The translations under genes were made by a program, and so were the position numbers. Positions 39,307-51,247 of a stretch of DNA of 64,000 nucleotides are shown here, piece by piece; position 1 is the stretch's first letter, and every line of letters starts with the position of its first letter. The notes under the pieces are model-generated. The model had not been told where the DNA came from, did not search any database, and was given only the letters and a program-made list of their open reading frames with translations. Source of the stretch: an uncultured Stenotrophomonas sp. (GTDB lineage: Bacteria > Pseudomonadota > Gammaproteobacteria > Xanthomonadales > Xanthomonadaceae); contig NZ_CAMFIA010000009.1 of the NCBI RefSeq assembly GCF_945952405.1, positions 115,976-179,975 on the forward strand. Direction: 5' to 3'.

Positions 39307-40857
39307 ATGTCTTCCCTGGCTCATCCCAAGCGTTCGCCCCTGCGCTTGAACCGCTTTGTCTTCTTCAGCTCCTCGGTGTCGATCGGCATCCTCGGGCTGC
39401 TCACCGTTCTCTATCCCGAAGGCAGCGAGCATTGGCTGCAGTGGGCGCAGGCCGAGGTGTCGGCCGCGTTCGGCTGGTGGTACATGCTGCTGATCGTGCT
39501 GTGCCTGGGCTTCGTGCTGTGGCTGGCGTTCTCGCCGTACGGCCGCATCCGCCTGGGCCACAACGAGGAATCACCGGCCTTCGGCTACGTCGCCTGGGTG
39601 TCGATGCTGTTCTCGGCCGGCATCGGCATTGCGCTGCTGTACTACGGTGCCTACGAGCCGCTGGACCATTTCCTCAATCCGCCCGGGCAGCCCGGCGGTA
39701 CCGTGGCCGCCGGCCGCGAGGCGATGGTGCTGACCTTCCTGCACTGGGGCCTGCACGGCTGGGCGCTGTACGCCCTGGTCGGCGTGGCACTGGGCTATTT
39801 CGCCTATCGCCGCGACCTGCCGCTGGCGCTGCGTTCGGCGCTGTACCCGATCTTCGGCGAGCGCATCCACGGCCGCATCGGCGACATGGTCGATGGCTTC
39901 GGCATCCTGGCCACCCTGATCTCGATGGTGACCAATCTTGGCATCGGTGCGCTGGTGGTGCAGTCCGGCCTGGTCTACCTGTTCCACATTCCGGATACGC
40001 CGCAGGTGCTGGTGGCGATCGTGCTGGTGATGATGGTGGTGGCCACCATCGGCGTGGTGGCCGGTGTCGAGAAGGGCATTGCCTGGCTCTCCAACCTCAA
40101 CGTGCGCCTGCTGTGCGGCCTGCTGCTGTTCGTGCTGGTCACCGGCCCGACCCTGCACCTGTTCGACGGTCTGATCCAGAACACCGGCGATTACCTGGGC
40201 GCGTTCGTGCGCAAGAGCTTCGACATGTACCTCAACGACCCCAAGGGCCGTGAGTGGATGGGCTCGTGGACGCTGTTCTACTGGGCCTGGTGGATTGCCT
40301 GGGCGCCGTTCGTCGGCCTGTTCGTGGCGCGCATCTCGCGTGGCCGCACCATCCGTGAAGTGATCATGGGCGTGCTGCTGATCCCGCTTGGCTTCACCCT
40401 GGCCTGGCTGTCGATCTTCGGCAACACCGCCATCGACCTGGTGCTCAACCACGGCCAGGCGGTACTGGGCGAGGTGGCCCAGCATGATGCGGCCATGACC
40501 CTGTTCAAACTGCTGGAGTACCTGCCCGCCGCGCCGTACGTGGCCGGCGCCGCGGTGGTGATCGGCTTCGTGCTGTTCCTGACTCCCGTCGATTCGGGCA
40601 CGCTGATGATCGCCAACCTGTGCACCCGCCGTGTTGATGACGGCGTGGAGGACGGCCATGACGCGCCGATCTGGCTGCGCGTGTTCTGGGCCGCGGGCAT
40701 CACCGTTGCCAGCGTCGGCCTGCTGCTGGCCGGCAATTTCAGCGCGATGCAGACCGCAGTGGTGCTGTGCGGCCTGCCGTTCTCGTTCACCCTGGCGTTC
40801 TACATGTGGGGCCTGTTGAAGGCCCTGCGCACCGACCCGGACGCCCCGCGCCGCTGA
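39307..40857 (+). CDS. betT: BCCT-family choline/betaine transporter
   Basis: 516 residues with about twelve transmembrane helices. Uptake of choline or betaine driven by an ion gradient. BCCT landmarks are AWVSMLFSAGIGIALLYYGA (glycine-rich unwound helix), FLHWGLHGWALYALVG and WTLFYWAWWIAWAPFVGLFV, the tryptophan-rich substrate box. It lacks the roughly 150-residue C-terminal osmosensing extension of E. coli BetT (677 residues), so it may be a shorter BCCT subtype whose activity is not osmotically gated in the same way. Divergent from betI and sharing the operator, so choline uptake is implied by context. Confidence 0.9.
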   Translation: MSSLAHPKRSPLRLNRFVFFSSSVSIGILGLLTVLYPEGSEHWLQWAQAEVSAAFGWWYMLLIVLCLGFVLWLAFSPYGRIRLGHNEESPAFGYVAWVSMLFSAGIGIALLYYGAYEPLDHFLNPPGQPGGTVAAGREAMVLTFLHWGLHGWALYALVGVALGYFAYRRDLPLALRSALYPIFGERIHGRIGDMVDGFGILATLISMVTNLGIGALVVQSGLVYLFHIPDTPQVLVAIVLVMMVVATIGVVAGVEKGIAWLSNLNVRLLCGLLLFVLVTGPTLHLFDGLIQNTGDYLGAFVRKSFDMYLNDPKGREWMGSWTLFYWAWWIAWAPFVGLFVARISRGRTIREVIMGVLLIPLGFTLAWLSIFGNTAIDLVLNHGQAVLGEVAQHDAAMTLFKLLEYLPAAPYVAGAAVVIGFVLFLTPVDSGTLMIANLCTRRVDDGVEDGHDAPIWLRVFWAAGITVASVGLLLAGNFSAMQTAVVLCGLPFSFTLAFYMWGLLKALRTDPDAPRR

Positions 40858-40865
40858 GCGCCTCT

Positions 40866-40893
40866 GTAGCGCCGAGCTCTTGCTCGGCTTTAC
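40866..40893 (+). repeat. SMAG-type GTAG palindrome
   Basis: gtagcgccgagctcttgctc followed by ggctttac, 9 bases past the betT stop and before the shared terminator. Confidence 0.8.
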
Positions 40894-40909
40894 AGGGGGT
40901 ATCCCAAGC

Positions 40910-40944
40910 AAAAAGGGCCGGATCCGCAAGGATCCGGCCTTTTT
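40910..40944. terminator. Bidirectional intrinsic terminator between betT and acnA
   Basis: aaaaagggccggatcc and ggatccggccttttt arms around gcaa; the A and T tracts make it a terminator on both strands, serving betT (+) and acnA (-). Confidence 0.93.
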
Positions 40945-40967
40945 CTCAATCGGGCGCAGGCCAGGCG

Positions 40968-43721
<2,754 letters not shown>

Positions 43722-44023
43722 GCGGGGTAACTCCTTCTTGCGGATGGCTTGCAGTGGCCCGTGCGTGGACGGGCCTGCTTGCGGTCGCCGCGGGCCTGGC
43801 GGCCCCGGTGGTTCCAGTATGAACCCGATACTGAATGGATTCATCCGGGCCGGGCACCGGCCTGCGGCATCGGTTCCAGACTACAGGGGAAGGTGTATGG
43901 CGTATGTCACGTTTGTGGCCGATCCTTTGCGAGGCAAGGGCTGGCGGGTTGCCGGTCCTGTTCAGGGTGGAAGTATGCCCGGGGAAGTATGTATAATTTG
44001 TGCATACTCTGGAGGGCCTACCG
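43722..44023. other. Divergent gap with toxin-antitoxin promoter and operator
   Basis: 302 bases between acnA and the antitoxin gene; no gene seen. It holds a TATAAT at 43992-43997 within gtatg..catac inverted half-sites (43987-43991 and 44003-44007), plus a direct copy of ggaagtatg at 43969 and 43983. A -10 element inside a dyad is what autoregulated antitoxin promoters look like. The rest presumably holds the acnA promoter. Confidence 0.6.
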
Positions 44024-44248
44024 ATGGAAGCCACTGTTGCAGAACGCGGACAGATCACCCTGCCCAAGGCGGTGCGTGATGCCCTCGGCCTGACCAAGGG
44101 CACGCTGCTGAAGGTCGAGCTGGACGGCAGCCGGATCATCCTGCGCAAGAGTGTTGACGATGCCATTTCACGGGCACGCGGCAAGTTCGCGCTGGACGGC
44201 TTCGAATCGTCCGAGGCCGCCGTGCGCTCGGTGCGCGACGAGGACTGA
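44024..44248 (+). CDS. AbrB/MazE-family antitoxin
   Basis: 74 residues from the ATG at 44024 after ctggagggcc. Residues 1-45 form the swapped-hairpin AbrB domain (MEATVAERGQITLPKAVRDA, then LGLTKGTLLKVELDGSRIIL). Residues 46-74 form an acidic C-terminal tail (SVDDAISRARGKFAL) that would wrap the toxin. With the PIN-domain gene 6 bases on, it is a type II toxin-antitoxin pair, likely autorepressing through the dyad upstream. Confidence 0.92.
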   Translation: MEATVAERGQITLPKAVRDALGLTKGTLLKVELDGSRIILRKSVDDAISRARGKFALDGFESSEAAVRSVRDED

Positions 44249-44254
44249 ACCGTG

Positions 44255-44653
44255 ATGATCGCCGTCGATTCGCCGGTGCTGGTCGAACTGCTCAGCAATG
44301 GGCCGCAGGCCGATGCGGTGGAGGCCATCCTCCGGCAGAGCCTGGTCGGTGGCCGCGTGGTGGTCTGCGGCGCGACCCTGGCCGAGGTCTGCGCATCGCT
44401 GCGGGGCGGCGCCGAGGTGCTGGAAGCGCTGGAAGAAATGGGCGTGCACTTCAACCCGATGGAAGCCAAGTCGGCGCTGCGCGCCGGCGAGATGCACCGC
44501 CGCCACCGCCAGCGCAGCGGCAGCCGCCGCAGCCTGGATGAATTCATGGTTGGTGCCCACGCACTGCTGCAGTGCGATGGCCTGATCACCTGGAACGACA
44601 CGTTTTACCGCGACTACTTCAAGGGCCTGAAGCTGATCGTGCCGCACGCCTGA
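44255..44653 (+). CDS. PIN-domain ribonuclease toxin, VapC-like
   Basis: 132 residues from the ATG at 44255, with a GTG directly before it as an alternative. The PIN-domain acidic residues are in place: Asp5 in MIAVDSPVLVELL, Glu44 in ATLAEVCASL, Asp95 in RRSLDEFMVGAHAL and Asp115 in ITWNDTFYRDYF. VapC proteins cut tRNA or rRNA in a magnesium-dependent way when released from the antitoxin. The pair lies between acnA and acnB and is probably a later insertion between the two aconitase genes. Confidence 0.92.
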   Translation: MIAVDSPVLVELLSNGPQADAVEAILRQSLVGGRVVVCGATLAEVCASLRGGAEVLEALEEMGVHFNPMEAKSALRAGEMHRRHRQRSGSRRSLDEFMVGAHALLQCDGLITWNDTFYRDYFKGLKLIVPHA

Positions 44654-44695
44654 GCCCACTTTGTTCTTTAACCTACGCATTACCCGGGAGTTGTC

Positions 44696-47287
44696 ATGTT
44701 GGAAGCCTACCGCCACCACGTCGCCGAGCGCGCTGCGCTTGGCATCCCGCCGCTGCCGCTGAGCGCGCAGCAGACGGCCGATGTCATCGAACTGCTGAAG
44801 AACCCGCCGCAGGGCGAGGCCGAGTTCCTGCTCGACCTGCTGACCCACCGCGTGCCGGCCGGCGTCGATGACGCGGCCAAGGTCAAGGCCTCGTACCTGG
44901 CGGCGATCGCCCTGGGCAGCGAGCAGAACCCGCTGATCAGCCGTGAGCGCGCCACCGAACTGCTGGGCACCATGCTCGGCGGCTACAACGTCGCGCCGCT
45001 GATCCAGCTGCTGGACGACGCCAGCGTCGGCACCGTCGCCGCCAACGGCCTGAAGAAGACCCTGCTGGTGTTCGATGCCTTCCACGACGTGCAGGAAAAG
45101 GCCAAGGCCGGCAATGCCAACGCCCAGGCCGTGCTGCAGAGCTGGGCCGATGCCGAGTGGTTCACCAGCAACCCGGAAGTGCCGCAGAGCCTGACCGTCA
45201 CCGTGTTCAAGGTGCCGGGCGAAACCAACACCGACGACCTGTCGCCGGCGCCGGACGCGACCACCCGCCCGGACATTCCGATGCACGCCCTGGCGATGCT
45301 GAAGAACAAGCGTGACGATGCCGCGTTCACCCCGGAAGAAGACGGCAAGCGCGGTCCGATCCAGCAGATCCTCTCGCTGAAGGACAAGGGCCACCTGGTG
45401 GCCTACGTCGGCGACGTGGTCGGCACCGGTTCGTCGCGCAAGTCGGCCACCAACAGCGTGCTGTGGTGGACCGGCGATGACATTCCGTTCATCCCGAACA
45501 AGCGCGCCGGTGGCGTCTGCCTGGGCGGCAAGATCGCCCCGATCTTCTACAACACCATGGAAGATGCCGGCGCACTGCCGATCGAGCTGGACGTGTCGCA
45601 GATGGAGCACGGCGACGTGGTCGAGCTGCGCCCGTACGAAGGCAAGGCGCTGAAGAACGGCGAAGTGATCGCCGAGTTCCAGGTGAAGTCCGATGTGCTG
45701 TTCGACGAAGTGCGTGCCGGTGGCCGCATTCCGCTGATCATCGGCCGTGGCCTGACCGGCAAGGCGCGTGAAGCGCTGGGCCTGGCCCCGACCGACCTGT
45801 TCCGCCTGCCGGTGCAGCCGGCCGATACCGGCAAGGGCTTCTCGCTGGCGCAGAAGATGGTCGGCCGCGCCTGTGGCCTGCCGGAAGGCCAGGGCATGCG
45901 CCCGGGCACCTACTGCGAACCGAAGATGACCTCGGTCGGCTCGCAGGACACCACCGGCCCGATGACCCGTGACGAGCTGAAGGACCTGGCCTGCCTGGGC
46001 TTCTCGGCCGACCTGGTGATGCAGTCGTTCTGCCACACCGCCGCCTACCCGAAGCCGGTGGACGTCAAGACCCACCACACCCTGCCGGAGTTCATCTCCA
46101 CCCGTGGCGGCGTCTCGCTGCGCCCGGGCGACGGCGTGATCCATAGCTGGCTCAACCGCATGCTGCTGCCGGACACCGTCGGCACCGGCGGTGACTCGCA
46201 CACCCGTTTCCCGGTCGGCATTTCGTTCCCGGCCGGTTCGGGCCTGGTCGCCTTCGCCGCAGCCACCGGCGTGATGCCGCTGGACATGCCGGAATCGGTG
46301 CTGGTGCGCTTCAAGGGCAAGATGCAGCCGGGCGTGACCCTGCGTGACCTGGTCAACGCGATCCCGCTGTACGCGATCAAGTCGGGCCTGCTGACCGTGG
46401 CCAAGGCTGGCAAGAAGAACATCTTCTCCGGCCGCATCCTGGAAATCGAAGGCCTGCCGGAGCTGAAGGTCGAGCAGGCGTTCGAACTGTCCGACGCCTC
46501 GGCCGAGCGTTCGGCGGCCGGTTGCTCGGTGCGCCTGAACAAGGAACCGATCATCGAGTACCTCAACAGCAACATCACGCTGCTGAAGTGGATGATCGCC
46601 GAGGGTTACCAGGATCCGCGTTCGCTGCAGCGTCGCATCGAGAAGATGGAAGCGTGGCTGGCCAACCCGGAGCTGCTGGAGCCGGATGCCGACGCCGAGT
46701 ACGCCGCCGTCATCGAGATCGACCTGGCCGACATCCACGAGCCGATCGTGGCCTGCCCGAACGATCCGGACGACGTGAAGACCCTGTCCGAAGTGGCCGG
46801 TGCCAAGATCGATGAAGTCTTCATCGGTTCGTGCATGACCAACATCGGTCACTTCCGCGCCGCTGCGAAGCTGCTGGAAGGCAAGCGTGACCTGCCGACC
46901 CGCCTGTGGGTGGCCCCGCCGACCAAGATGGATGCCTCCGAGCTGACCAAGGAAGGCGTGTACGGCACCTTCGGCGCCACCGGCGCGCGCATGGAAATGC
47001 CGGGCTGCTCGCTGTGCATGGGCAACCAGGCGCAGATCCGCGAAGGCTCCACCGCGATGTCGACCTCGACCCGCAACTTCCCGAACCGCCTGGGCCGCAA
47101 CACCAACGTGTACCTGGGTTCGGCGGAACTGGCGGCGATCTGCTCGCGCCTGGGCCGCATCCCGACCAAGGAGGAGTACATGGCGGACATCGGCGTGATC
47201 AACGCCAATGGTGCGGAGATCTACCGCTACATGAACTTCGACCAGATCGAGGAATACCAGGACGTGGCCAAGACGGTCGCCGCCTGA
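44696..47287 (+). CDS. acnB: Aconitate hydratase B (bifunctional with 2-methylisocitrate dehydratase)
   Basis: 863 residues; the start follows ccgggag at 6 bases. The N-terminal HEAT-like domain ([20 protein letters not shown]) is peculiar to AcnB, and the swivel domain comes before the cluster domains. Cluster ligands lie in [14 protein letters not shown] and [13 protein letters not shown]. Main housekeeping aconitase of the citric-acid cycle; AcnB also acts on 2-methylisocitrate. Its pairing with acnA and the TA genes between is an arrangement to note. Confidence 0.98.
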   Translation: MLEAYRHHVAERAALGIPPLPLSAQQTADVIELLKNPPQGEAEFLLDLLTHRVPAGVDDAAKVKASYLAAIALGSEQNPLISRERATELLGTMLGGYNVAPLIQLLDDASVGTVAANGLKKTLLVFDAFHDVQEKAKAGNANAQAVLQSWADAEWFTSNPEVPQSLTVTVFKVPGETNTDDLSPAPDATTRPDIPMHALAMLKNKRDDAAFTPEEDGKRGPIQQILSLKDKGHLVAYVGDVVGTGSSRKSATNSVLWWTGDDIPFIPNKRAGGVCLGGKIAPIFYNTMEDAGALPIELDVSQMEHGDVVELRPYEGKALKNGEVIAEFQVKSDVLFDEVRAGGRIPLIIGRGLTGKAREALGLAPTDLFRLPVQPADTGKGFSLAQKMVGRACGLPEGQGMRPGTYCEPKMTSVGSQDTTGPMTRDELKDLACLGFSADLVMQSFCHTAAYPKPVDVKTHHTLPEFISTRGGVSLRPGDGVIHSWLNRMLLPDTVGTGGDSHTRFPVGISFPAGSGLVAFAAATGVMPLDMPESVLVRFKGKMQPGVTLRDLVNAIPLYAIKSGLLTVAKAGKKNIFSGRILEIEGLPELKVEQAFELSDASAERSAAGCSVRLNKEPIIEYLNSNITLLKWMIAEGYQDPRSLQRRIEKMEAWLANPELLEPDADAEYAAVIEIDLADIHEPIVACPNDPDDVKTLSEVAGAKIDEVFIGSCMTNIGHFRAAAKLLEGKRDLPTRLWVAPPTKMDASELTKEGVYGTFGATGARMEMPGCSLCMGNQAQIREGSTAMSTSTRNFPNRLGRNTNVYLGSAELAAICSRLGRIPTKEEYMADIGVINANGAEIYRYMNFDQIEEYQDVAKTVAA

Positions 47288-47289
47288 GG

Positions 47290-47312
47290 GTAGTGCCGGC
47301 CGCTGGCCGGCA
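47290..47312 (+). repeat. SMAG-type GTAG palindrome
   Basis: GTAG plus tgccggccgctggccggca, identical to the copy at 2580-2602. It lies 3 bases after the acnB stop, before the terminator. Confidence 0.85.
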
Positions 47313-47328
47313 GCCCGTTGAAATAAAG

Positions 47329-47356
47329 AACCCCCGGCGCAAGCCGGGGGTTTTTT
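47329..47356 (+). terminator. Intrinsic terminator of acnB
   Basis: acccccggc and gccgggggt arms around gcaa, then TTTTTT. Confidence 0.93.
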
Positions 47357-47418
47357 GTTGCCCGCACGCATTACCGCGATGGATCCGTGATGCAGGCGAA
47401 ATGGCGCCGATGCCTGCG

Positions 47419-47487
47419 GTAGAGCCGAGCCTACGCTCGGCTGCTTTTTTGCAGGGAACCCGCAGCCGAGCACAGGCTCGGCTTCAC
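47419..47487. repeat. Two SMAG-type repeats in opposite orientation
   Basis: Copy 47419-47444 (gtagagccgagcctacgctc then ggctgc) and copy 47462-47487 (gcagccgagcacaggctcgg then cttcac) with ttttttgcagg between. Confidence 0.85.
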
Positions 47488-47532
47488 AGAAAAGCGTGGG
47501 GCGATGCTCCCTGCATGGCGTCACCTCTGCGA

Positions 47533-48168
47533 TCACGCGCCGCGCCGTCCGTTAAGCGCCAATTTCGCCGTCTCACACAGGAACTGCTGTTCCTCCGGGC
47601 TGCTGCGCTGGCGGTAATACGCGCGTTGCAGGCTTTCCTCTACATGACAGGCCTCGTTGTCGGTCAGAAGGCCGAGGCGATCATCCATCAGCAGAATCGC
47701 CAGCAGTGCGTCCGCCGCGTCGGCGTTTGGGATCCTGCGCCCTTGCTCGCCCGCCTTGATGACCTCGAACAGGGCCAGGCACTGCCGTGGCGCGTCAATG
47801 GCAGCCCATGCCTGCGCCAGCACTTCGCGTAGGAAGTGATAGCGCGTTTCATAAGGAGCCAACGGCGGGCGTCTCGCTTCAGCAATGTGCTGTTCGACCC
47901 GTTCGGCATCCTCCGGTGCAAGAAACGGCGCATCCTGGTTGAAGTTGTAGACGGCCAGCAGCGCACTCTGTGCGGTTGCGGTGTCCAGGGGAATATTGCG
48001 CTGCGCCTGGCCGAGCACCAGGCGCACAAACTTCATGTTGGGCCGTGCGCGATTGGCGACGTGCTGCAACGACATGCCGATGGGGCTCTCATGGGCAATC
48101 AGGTCGGGGTGGAAGCTGACGCGGCGCGCCGGCGGGGTACTGGGGGCTGCAGCGGGGGAGACAGGCAT
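47533..48168 (-). CDS. Uncharacterised alpha-helical protein, paralogue of the gene at 51248-51895 (copy A)
   Basis: 211 residues from the ATG at 48168, with aagga 11 bases before it; the same spacing occurs in copy B, which supports this start. No known family recognised. After a Pro/Ala/Ser-rich leader (MPVSPAAAPSTPPARRVSFH) comes the shared block LIAHESPIGMSLQHVANRAR, then LVLGQAQRN, FLAPEDAERVEQHI, YHFLREVLAQAWAAID and ADAADALLAILLMDDRL. No signal peptide or membrane segment. The body is predicted to be all alpha. The two copies bracket an autotransporter gene, both on the opposite strand. Function unknown. Confidence 0.75.
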   Translation of the reverse strand: MPVSPAAAPSTPPARRVSFHPDLIAHESPIGMSLQHVANRARPNMKFVRLVLGQAQRNIPLDTATAQSALLAVYNFNQDAPFLAPEDAERVEQHIAEARRPPLAPYETRYHFLREVLAQAWAAIDAPRQCLALFEVIKAGEQGRRIPNADAADALLAILLMDDRLGLLTDNEACHVEESLQRAYYRQRSSPEEQQFLCETAKLALNGRRGA

Positions 48169-48544
48169 GGGATCGACAATCCTTGGAAGAGATGGCCGCA
48201 TCGTGTGCGCCCGGCTGCACTGGCGCCATCCAATCCGTTTCAAAGATGCGGTGCGTTCTTTCGCCGCTGCCATGCCGCCATGAGCAAAACACGTCACGCC
48301 CGGTGGCCGAAATGGGCTGCCAGGCGCGGCAGACCCTTGTGTTTGCTGGGGTTAAGTGTGCTTTACCTGAAGCCTCGGTTCATCGTAATGCAACAAGTTG
48401 CATGGAGCGCGCAGCGGCTACCCGGCAAAGTTCCAAGCCTTGGCACCGCATCAGCCGCTGCCTGATTCCATTGTGGCGTTGGCGCTGTGTTGAGCCTGTC
48501 CCGGTCACCACTGCCCCGCGCTACCCCCAACGAGGAATGTGAAC
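48169..48544. other. Divergent upstream region of the autotransporter
   Basis: 376 bases without a convincing gene; less GC-rich than its surroundings. The palindrome atgcaacaagttgcat at 48388-48403 has 7-base arms and could be an operator. gagga at 48532-48536 is the ribosome-binding site for the autotransporter. Confidence 0.55.
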
Positions 48545-51031
48545 ATGAAGCATCCTGCTCCCACACCCCTGGCCCTCGCCCTGGTCGCCGCCCTGTGCGT
48601 CGCCGCCCCCGCCCATGCGGGCGAACTGGCACCCGGCGAATCGGCGATCGTCAATCCTGGTGACCTGCGCGAGGACTGGATCCTGGACGGCGCCACGCTG
48701 ACCCTGAATCCGGGGGCTGTCGCGGGGATGGTGTCGGCGGATAATGGTTCAACGGTCACGATCGACGGTGCATCGTTGAGCGGTCCTTCGATCGCAGGCC
48801 CGCTATACATGGCACTGTGGCTGGGTGACGGCAGCCAGGCCACGGTAAGCAATGCGAGCATTGCTTCGGCAGGGGCAGGCATCTCGCTTGTGTCAACGAT
48901 AAGCGGGACGACCGCAAACTTGTCGCTCATGGATTCAACGGTTACAGCCCAGGCCGCAGGGATTCACATCAGCGGCGGCGGCGTGGCCCTGATCGAGCGC
49001 AGCACAATCATCAACACCGATCGGGGTTTCTCCAGTCAGAACAGCACGGCGTTGTTGTTTGGCATGTGGGGAGGCGGCCGAGCGAGCCATCTGACCCTGG
49101 CCAAGGGCAGCCGTGCAACCGGCACAGAGCATGCGGCGGTGTTCAGCAACGAACTCATTGGACCCGGTAGGCATACGCTTGTGGTTGACGGGTCGCACCT
49201 GGAAAGCGCCAGCGGCGCGGCACTCTATGTGGGCGCATTGTCGGGTGGTGTCACGGTGGAGGCCAACATTGAGCTCAACAACGGCAGCACCGTCAAGGCC
49301 GGCAACGGTGTGCTGCTGCAGACCAAGCGTATTGCCACGGGTCCCGAGCCGGTGACCGCCAACCTGACCATCGACAACAGCCAGATCAGTGGCGACATTC
49401 TCAATGACAAGCTCAACGGTGCCACGGCCAACGTCGTTCTGCGCGGCAATGCAGGGCTGAAATCGACGATGACCGATGTCACCTCGGTCTCGGTCGAGAA
49501 TGCGCGCTGGACCGTCAGCGGTGATTCCAGCGTGGACGCGCTTCAGCTCGGCGCCGGCGGTGTGGTGGCGTTCGACGCACCGCTGGCGGGTGCCTACAAG
49601 ACCCTGACCGTCGGCGACTTCAACGGCGCGGGCGGCACCGTGGTGTTCAACAGCGTGCTGGCCGACGATGCGTCCGCCAGCGACAAGCTGGTGATCACCG
49701 GTGATTCCTCCGGCACCGCCAACGTGCGCGTCAACAATCTGGGCGGTGGCGGCGCGCAGACCGTCAACGGCATCGAACTGATCCGCGTGGGCGGTGCGTC
49801 CAACGCGGTGTTCGCGCTGGAAGGGCGTGCGGTGGCGGGGTCGTACGACTATTTCCTGCACAAGGGCAGCGGTGCCGACGGCAACTGGTACCTGCGCTCG
49901 GAATTGCCGACCGCGGGCCTGTTGCCGGGCCCCGATCGTCCTGAGCCGTTGCCCGGCCCGGATCGTCCCGAACCGCTGCCCGGTCCGGACCGGCCGGAGC
50001 CACTGCCGGGCCCGGATCGGCCGTATCCGATGCCGGGGGTGGAGAAGCCCGCGGATCCAGAGCCGGGCAACCCTGACCCGGGCAACCCCGACCCCGGCAT
50101 TCCCGATCCGATCCTGCGCCCGGAAGGCGGCGCTTACCTGGCCAACCTGCAGTCGGCACAGCAGATGTTCCGCATTGGCTATCGTGATCGCCAGCCGGGC
50201 CAGAACACGGGGCGTGCCTGGGCCAAGGTCGATGGCTCGCGCAACGGCTTCGATGCGGTCAGCCGCCAGCTGGACGTGCGTGGCAACAGCCAGGCGCTCA
50301 GCGTCGGTGCCAACGTGTGGCAGCACGAGAGCGGCAGCAGTGCGGGTGTGATGCTGTCCAGTGGCAACGCCACCAGCACCTCCACCAATGAGCTGACCGG
50401 CTACTACGCCCGCGGCAAGGTCAAGGGCGAGGCGCTGGGCATTTACGGCACCTGGCGTGGTGGCAATGCGGCGGACCCGTACGCCGGCTTCTACGTGGAT
50501 GGCAGCGTGCAGCGTGCGCAGTTCCGCAACCGCGTTGAAGGCGTCGGTCTGGAGACCGAACGCTACACGAGCCGCGCCTGGCAGGGTGCGGTGGAAGCGG
50601 GTTACGCCTTCCGTGTCGGTGGTGCCAGCAATGGTGGCATCTATCTGGAACCGCAGCTGCAGGTCGGCTACACCCGTTGGGACCAGGGGCAGCACACCGA
50701 AGCCAATGGCACCGTGGTGCAGACCGAGGATGCCAACGGTCTGTTCGGCCGTGCCGGCGTGCGCCTGTCCGGCGTGACCCGTGCAGTGAACGGTGGCGTG
50801 GAAGTGCAGCCGTATGTGGCCGCGCATTGGCTGCACACCCGTGCCGGTTCGCAGATCCGCATGGACGACGAGATTGTGGATGCGCGCATTCCGCAGAACC
50901 GCGGTGAGTTCAGTGCCGGTGCGTCGTTGAACTTCGGTAATGGCTTTGGCGCCTGGGGCGGCCTGTCGCTGCAGAAGGCCTCGGGCTACCACCAGACCAG
51001 CGCCCAGGTGGGCCTGAGCTACCGCTGGTAA
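48545..51031 (+). CDS. Autotransporter (type Va secretion) outer-membrane protein
   Basis: 828 residues from the ATG at 48545 after gagga (a GTG two codons upstream is possible). The signal peptide MKHPAPTPLALALVAALCVA ends with APAHA. The passenger (residues about 30-440) has glycine-, serine- and threonine-rich beta-helix repeats such as GSTVTIDGASLSG and SSVDALQLGAGGVVAFDA, with the pertactin-like GNWYLRSEL at its end. A proline-rich linker with four LPGPDRPEP-like units and DPGNPDPGNPDPG follows. The C-terminal 280 residues form the translocator barrel (RAWAKVDGSRNG to QVGLSYRW, with the terminal aromatic residue). The passenger is fairly short; it is likely an adhesin, though no enzymatic motif shows. 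Confidence 0.93.
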   Translation: MKHPAPTPLALALVAALCVAAPAHAGELAPGESAIVNPGDLREDWILDGATLTLNPGAVAGMVSADNGSTVTIDGASLSGPSIAGPLYMALWLGDGSQATVSNASIASAGAGISLVSTISGTTANLSLMDSTVTAQAAGIHISGGGVALIERSTIINTDRGFSSQNSTALLFGMWGGGRASHLTLAKGSRATGTEHAAVFSNELIGPGRHTLVVDGSHLESASGAALYVGALSGGVTVEANIELNNGSTVKAGNGVLLQTKRIATGPEPVTANLTIDNSQISGDILNDKLNGATANVVLRGNAGLKSTMTDVTSVSVENARWTVSGDSSVDALQLGAGGVVAFDAPLAGAYKTLTVGDFNGAGGTVVFNSVLADDASASDKLVITGDSSGTANVRVNNLGGGGAQTVNGIELIRVGGASNAVFALEGRAVAGSYDYFLHKGSGADGNWYLRSELPTAGLLPGPDRPEPLPGPDRPEPLPGPDRPEPLPGPDRPYPMPGVEKPADPEPGNPDPGNPDPGIPDPILRPEGGAYLANLQSAQQMFRIGYRDRQPGQNTGRAWAKVDGSRNGFDAVSRQLDVRGNSQALSVGANVWQHESGSSAGVMLSSGNATSTSTNELTGYYARGKVKGEALGIYGTWRGGNAADPYAGFYVDGSVQRAQFRNRVEGVGLETERYTSRAWQGAVEAGYAFRVGGASNGGIYLEPQLQVGYTRWDQGQHTEANGTVVQTEDANGLFGRAGVRLSGVTRAVNGGVEVQPYVAAHWLHTRAGSQIRMDDEIVDARIPQNRGEFSAGASLNFGNGFGAWGGLSLQKASGYHQTSAQVGLSYRW
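49926..50033 (+). repeat. Four 27-base tandem repeats coding the autotransporter Pro-rich linker
   Basis: Units of 27 bases start with ccgggcccc, cccggcccg, cccggtccg and ccgggcccg and encode PGPDRPEPL-type nonapeptides; synonymous and a few amino-acid changes separate them, and the last reads PYPMPG. This in-frame repeat could vary in number between strains. Confidence 0.9.
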
Positions 51032-51040
51032 CGCCAGGGT

Positions 51041-51238
51041 TGATGTGGAGCCGAGCATGGCTATGCCGGTCGTCCTGACCGGCACCCTTCGGGCCGTCGC
51101 ACGCGACGTTGGCAACGGCTCCTGCCGTTGCCTTCGGCTCTACAACCAACACCCGCGTTCCCGGTAGAGCCGAGCCCACGCTCGGCTGCTTTTTTTCAGG
51201 GTGAAACAGAGCAAGCCGAGCCTCGGTTCGGCCGTATA
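51041..51238. repeat. Composite SMAG-type repeat array after the autotransporter
   Basis: 51041-51144 combines gtggagccgagc, nested inverted repeats (tgccggtc..gaccggca, and ggcaacgg..ccgttgcc) and a terminal ggctctac (GTAG on the minus strand). 51165-51190 is a plain SMAG copy and 51212-51238 a degenerate one. The array separates the autotransporter from copy B. Confidence 0.75.
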
Positions 51239-51247
51239 CGCGGGGCC

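Noticed and set aside
44168-47536. Open frame of over 1100 codons antisense to acnB
   Set aside because: Shadow of acnB and of the VapC-like gene; no ribosome-binding site or domain.
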